Assembly: GCA_046719185.1 (NCBI GenBank)
Contig: JBDNDK010000047.1
Span: forward strand, 1-14,031
DNA: 14,031 nucleotides
From: JBDNDK01 sp046719185
Lineage (GTDB): Bacteria; Armatimonadota; UBA5829
Direction of reading: 5' to 3'
In this document: positions 13,465-14,031 of the stretch, one piece after another
How the letters are laid out: each line of letters begins with the position of its first letter
Position numbering within the stretch: position 1 is the first letter of the stretch
The notes under the pieces: model-generated
Databases searched by the model: none
What the model saw: only the letters and a program-made list of their open reading frames with translations
What the model was told of the DNA's origin: nothing
Made by a program: the position numbers and the translations under genes

Positions 13465-14031
13465 TTATATATCTATAATTCCAGATTCAGCTAATTTAGA
13501 CACTAATACGTTATATGCTTTTTTTGCTAATTGCAAAGCATCTTCTTCTGCAGAGAGTATAATATACTTATCTAGATTATCATTTGCAATTGATAAAAAG
13601 CCATCTCTCACTCTTTTGTGAAAATCTATTTGCTCAGATGAAATTCTGTCTTTATCACTATGCCTTGCAAGCCCAATTTCAACAGGTAAATCTAAAAGAA
13701 AACAAATATCAGGATACAATCCACCAGTTGCAAAATTATTGATTGCTTTTATACTTTCTATATTTATACCCCTACCATAACCCTGATAAGCAATAGATGA
13801 ATCTGCAAACCTATCACAAAGCACCACAGCTCCCCTATTTAGAGCTGGCTCTATTATTTCCTGCACGTGCTGAGCCCTAGATGCACCAAAGAGCATCATC
13901 TCAGCTCTATTATAAACATTGCCATCATAATCCAGGAGCAAACTTCTGATTCTATTTCCAAGCTCAGTGCCTCCAGGTTCAAATGTTACTACAACATCCA
14001 GCTCTTTAGCCTCAAGCATAGATTTTAATGT
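13465..14031 (-). CDS. tmk: thymidylate kinase, N-terminus cut by the window end
   Basis: Tmk phosphorylates dTMP to dTDP. The frame is open through the window edge. The visible 188 residues start TLKSMLEAKELDVVVTFEPG, so the ATP P-loop (usually about 15 residues earlier) lies outside. Seen here: the EPGGTELG substrate loop, the DRFADSSIAYQGYGRG motif with its DR pair, LLDLPVEIGLAR, and a LID region around SDKDRISSEQIDFHKRV. The internal ATG at 14019 is not the true start, because the frame continues upstream with the expected residues. It heads the tmk-darA-holB block. The stop is TAA or TAG on the minus strand at 13465-13467. Confidence 0.95.
   Translation of the reverse strand, partial: TLKSMLEAKELDVVVTFEPGGTELGNRIRSLLLDYDGNVYNRAEMMLFGASRAQHVQEIIEPALNRGAVVLCDRFADSSIAYQGYGRGINIESIKAINNFATGGLYPDICFLLDLPVEIGLARHSDKDRISSEQIDFHKRVRDGFLSIANDNLDKYIILSAEEDALQLAKKAYNVLVSKLAESGIIDI

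Overview
This 14 kb window is AT-rich chromosomal DNA that reads like an anaerobic low-GC Firmicute (Bacillota, Clostridia or Negativicutes type). The basis is: HydE and HydG for an [FeFe] hydrogenase; a tmk-darA-holB block with DarA, a Firmicutes-type c-di-AMP receptor; a yabE-like gene upstream of rsmA; Shine-Dalgarno motifs of the GGAGG type; TTG and GTG starts; and AGA-dominated arginine codons. I cannot name the genus. By eye, CpG is strongly depleted in almost every gene. The exception is the leader and first third of the yabE-like gene.

Layout. Bases 1-180 hold what may be the C-terminal end of a truncated protein that runs into a hairpin repeat. Bases 133-623 form a cassette: a DUF559 endonuclease-like gene (minus strand) broken by one in-frame TAA, between two inverted, structurally matching double-hairpin repeats. 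Next on the minus strand are a D12-class DNA adenine methylase (start corrected to 1824) and a UroD-superfamily protein with the His-X-Cys...Cys zinc ligands of cobamide methyltransferases. Divergently, hydG and hydE form an operon with a palindromic operator candidate and a strong terminator. A yabE-like cell-wall gene (DUF348-G5-3D), rsmA and an AlkD-type DNA glycosylase follow.

An iron-uptake operon comes next: a DtxR-family regulator carrying a C-terminal FeoA domain, then feoA, feoB and a 50-residue Cys-rich membrane peptide. It has a recognisable promoter and DtxR-like operator repeats. Its product supplies ferrous iron, which the Fe-S-rich hydrogenase machinery upstream would need. Converging on it from the right, on the minus strand, are tmk (cut by the window edge), darA (TTG start) and holB (GTG start overlapping darA).

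The intergenic gaps contain several short hairpin or inverted-repeat elements that appear to belong to different families. No rRNA, tRNA, CRISPR array or complete transposase was seen. The most unusual items are the DUF559 cassette with covarying terminal hairpins and the CpG-rich island at the start of the yabE-like gene. Neither is shown here to be a new system. The other genes belong to known families.
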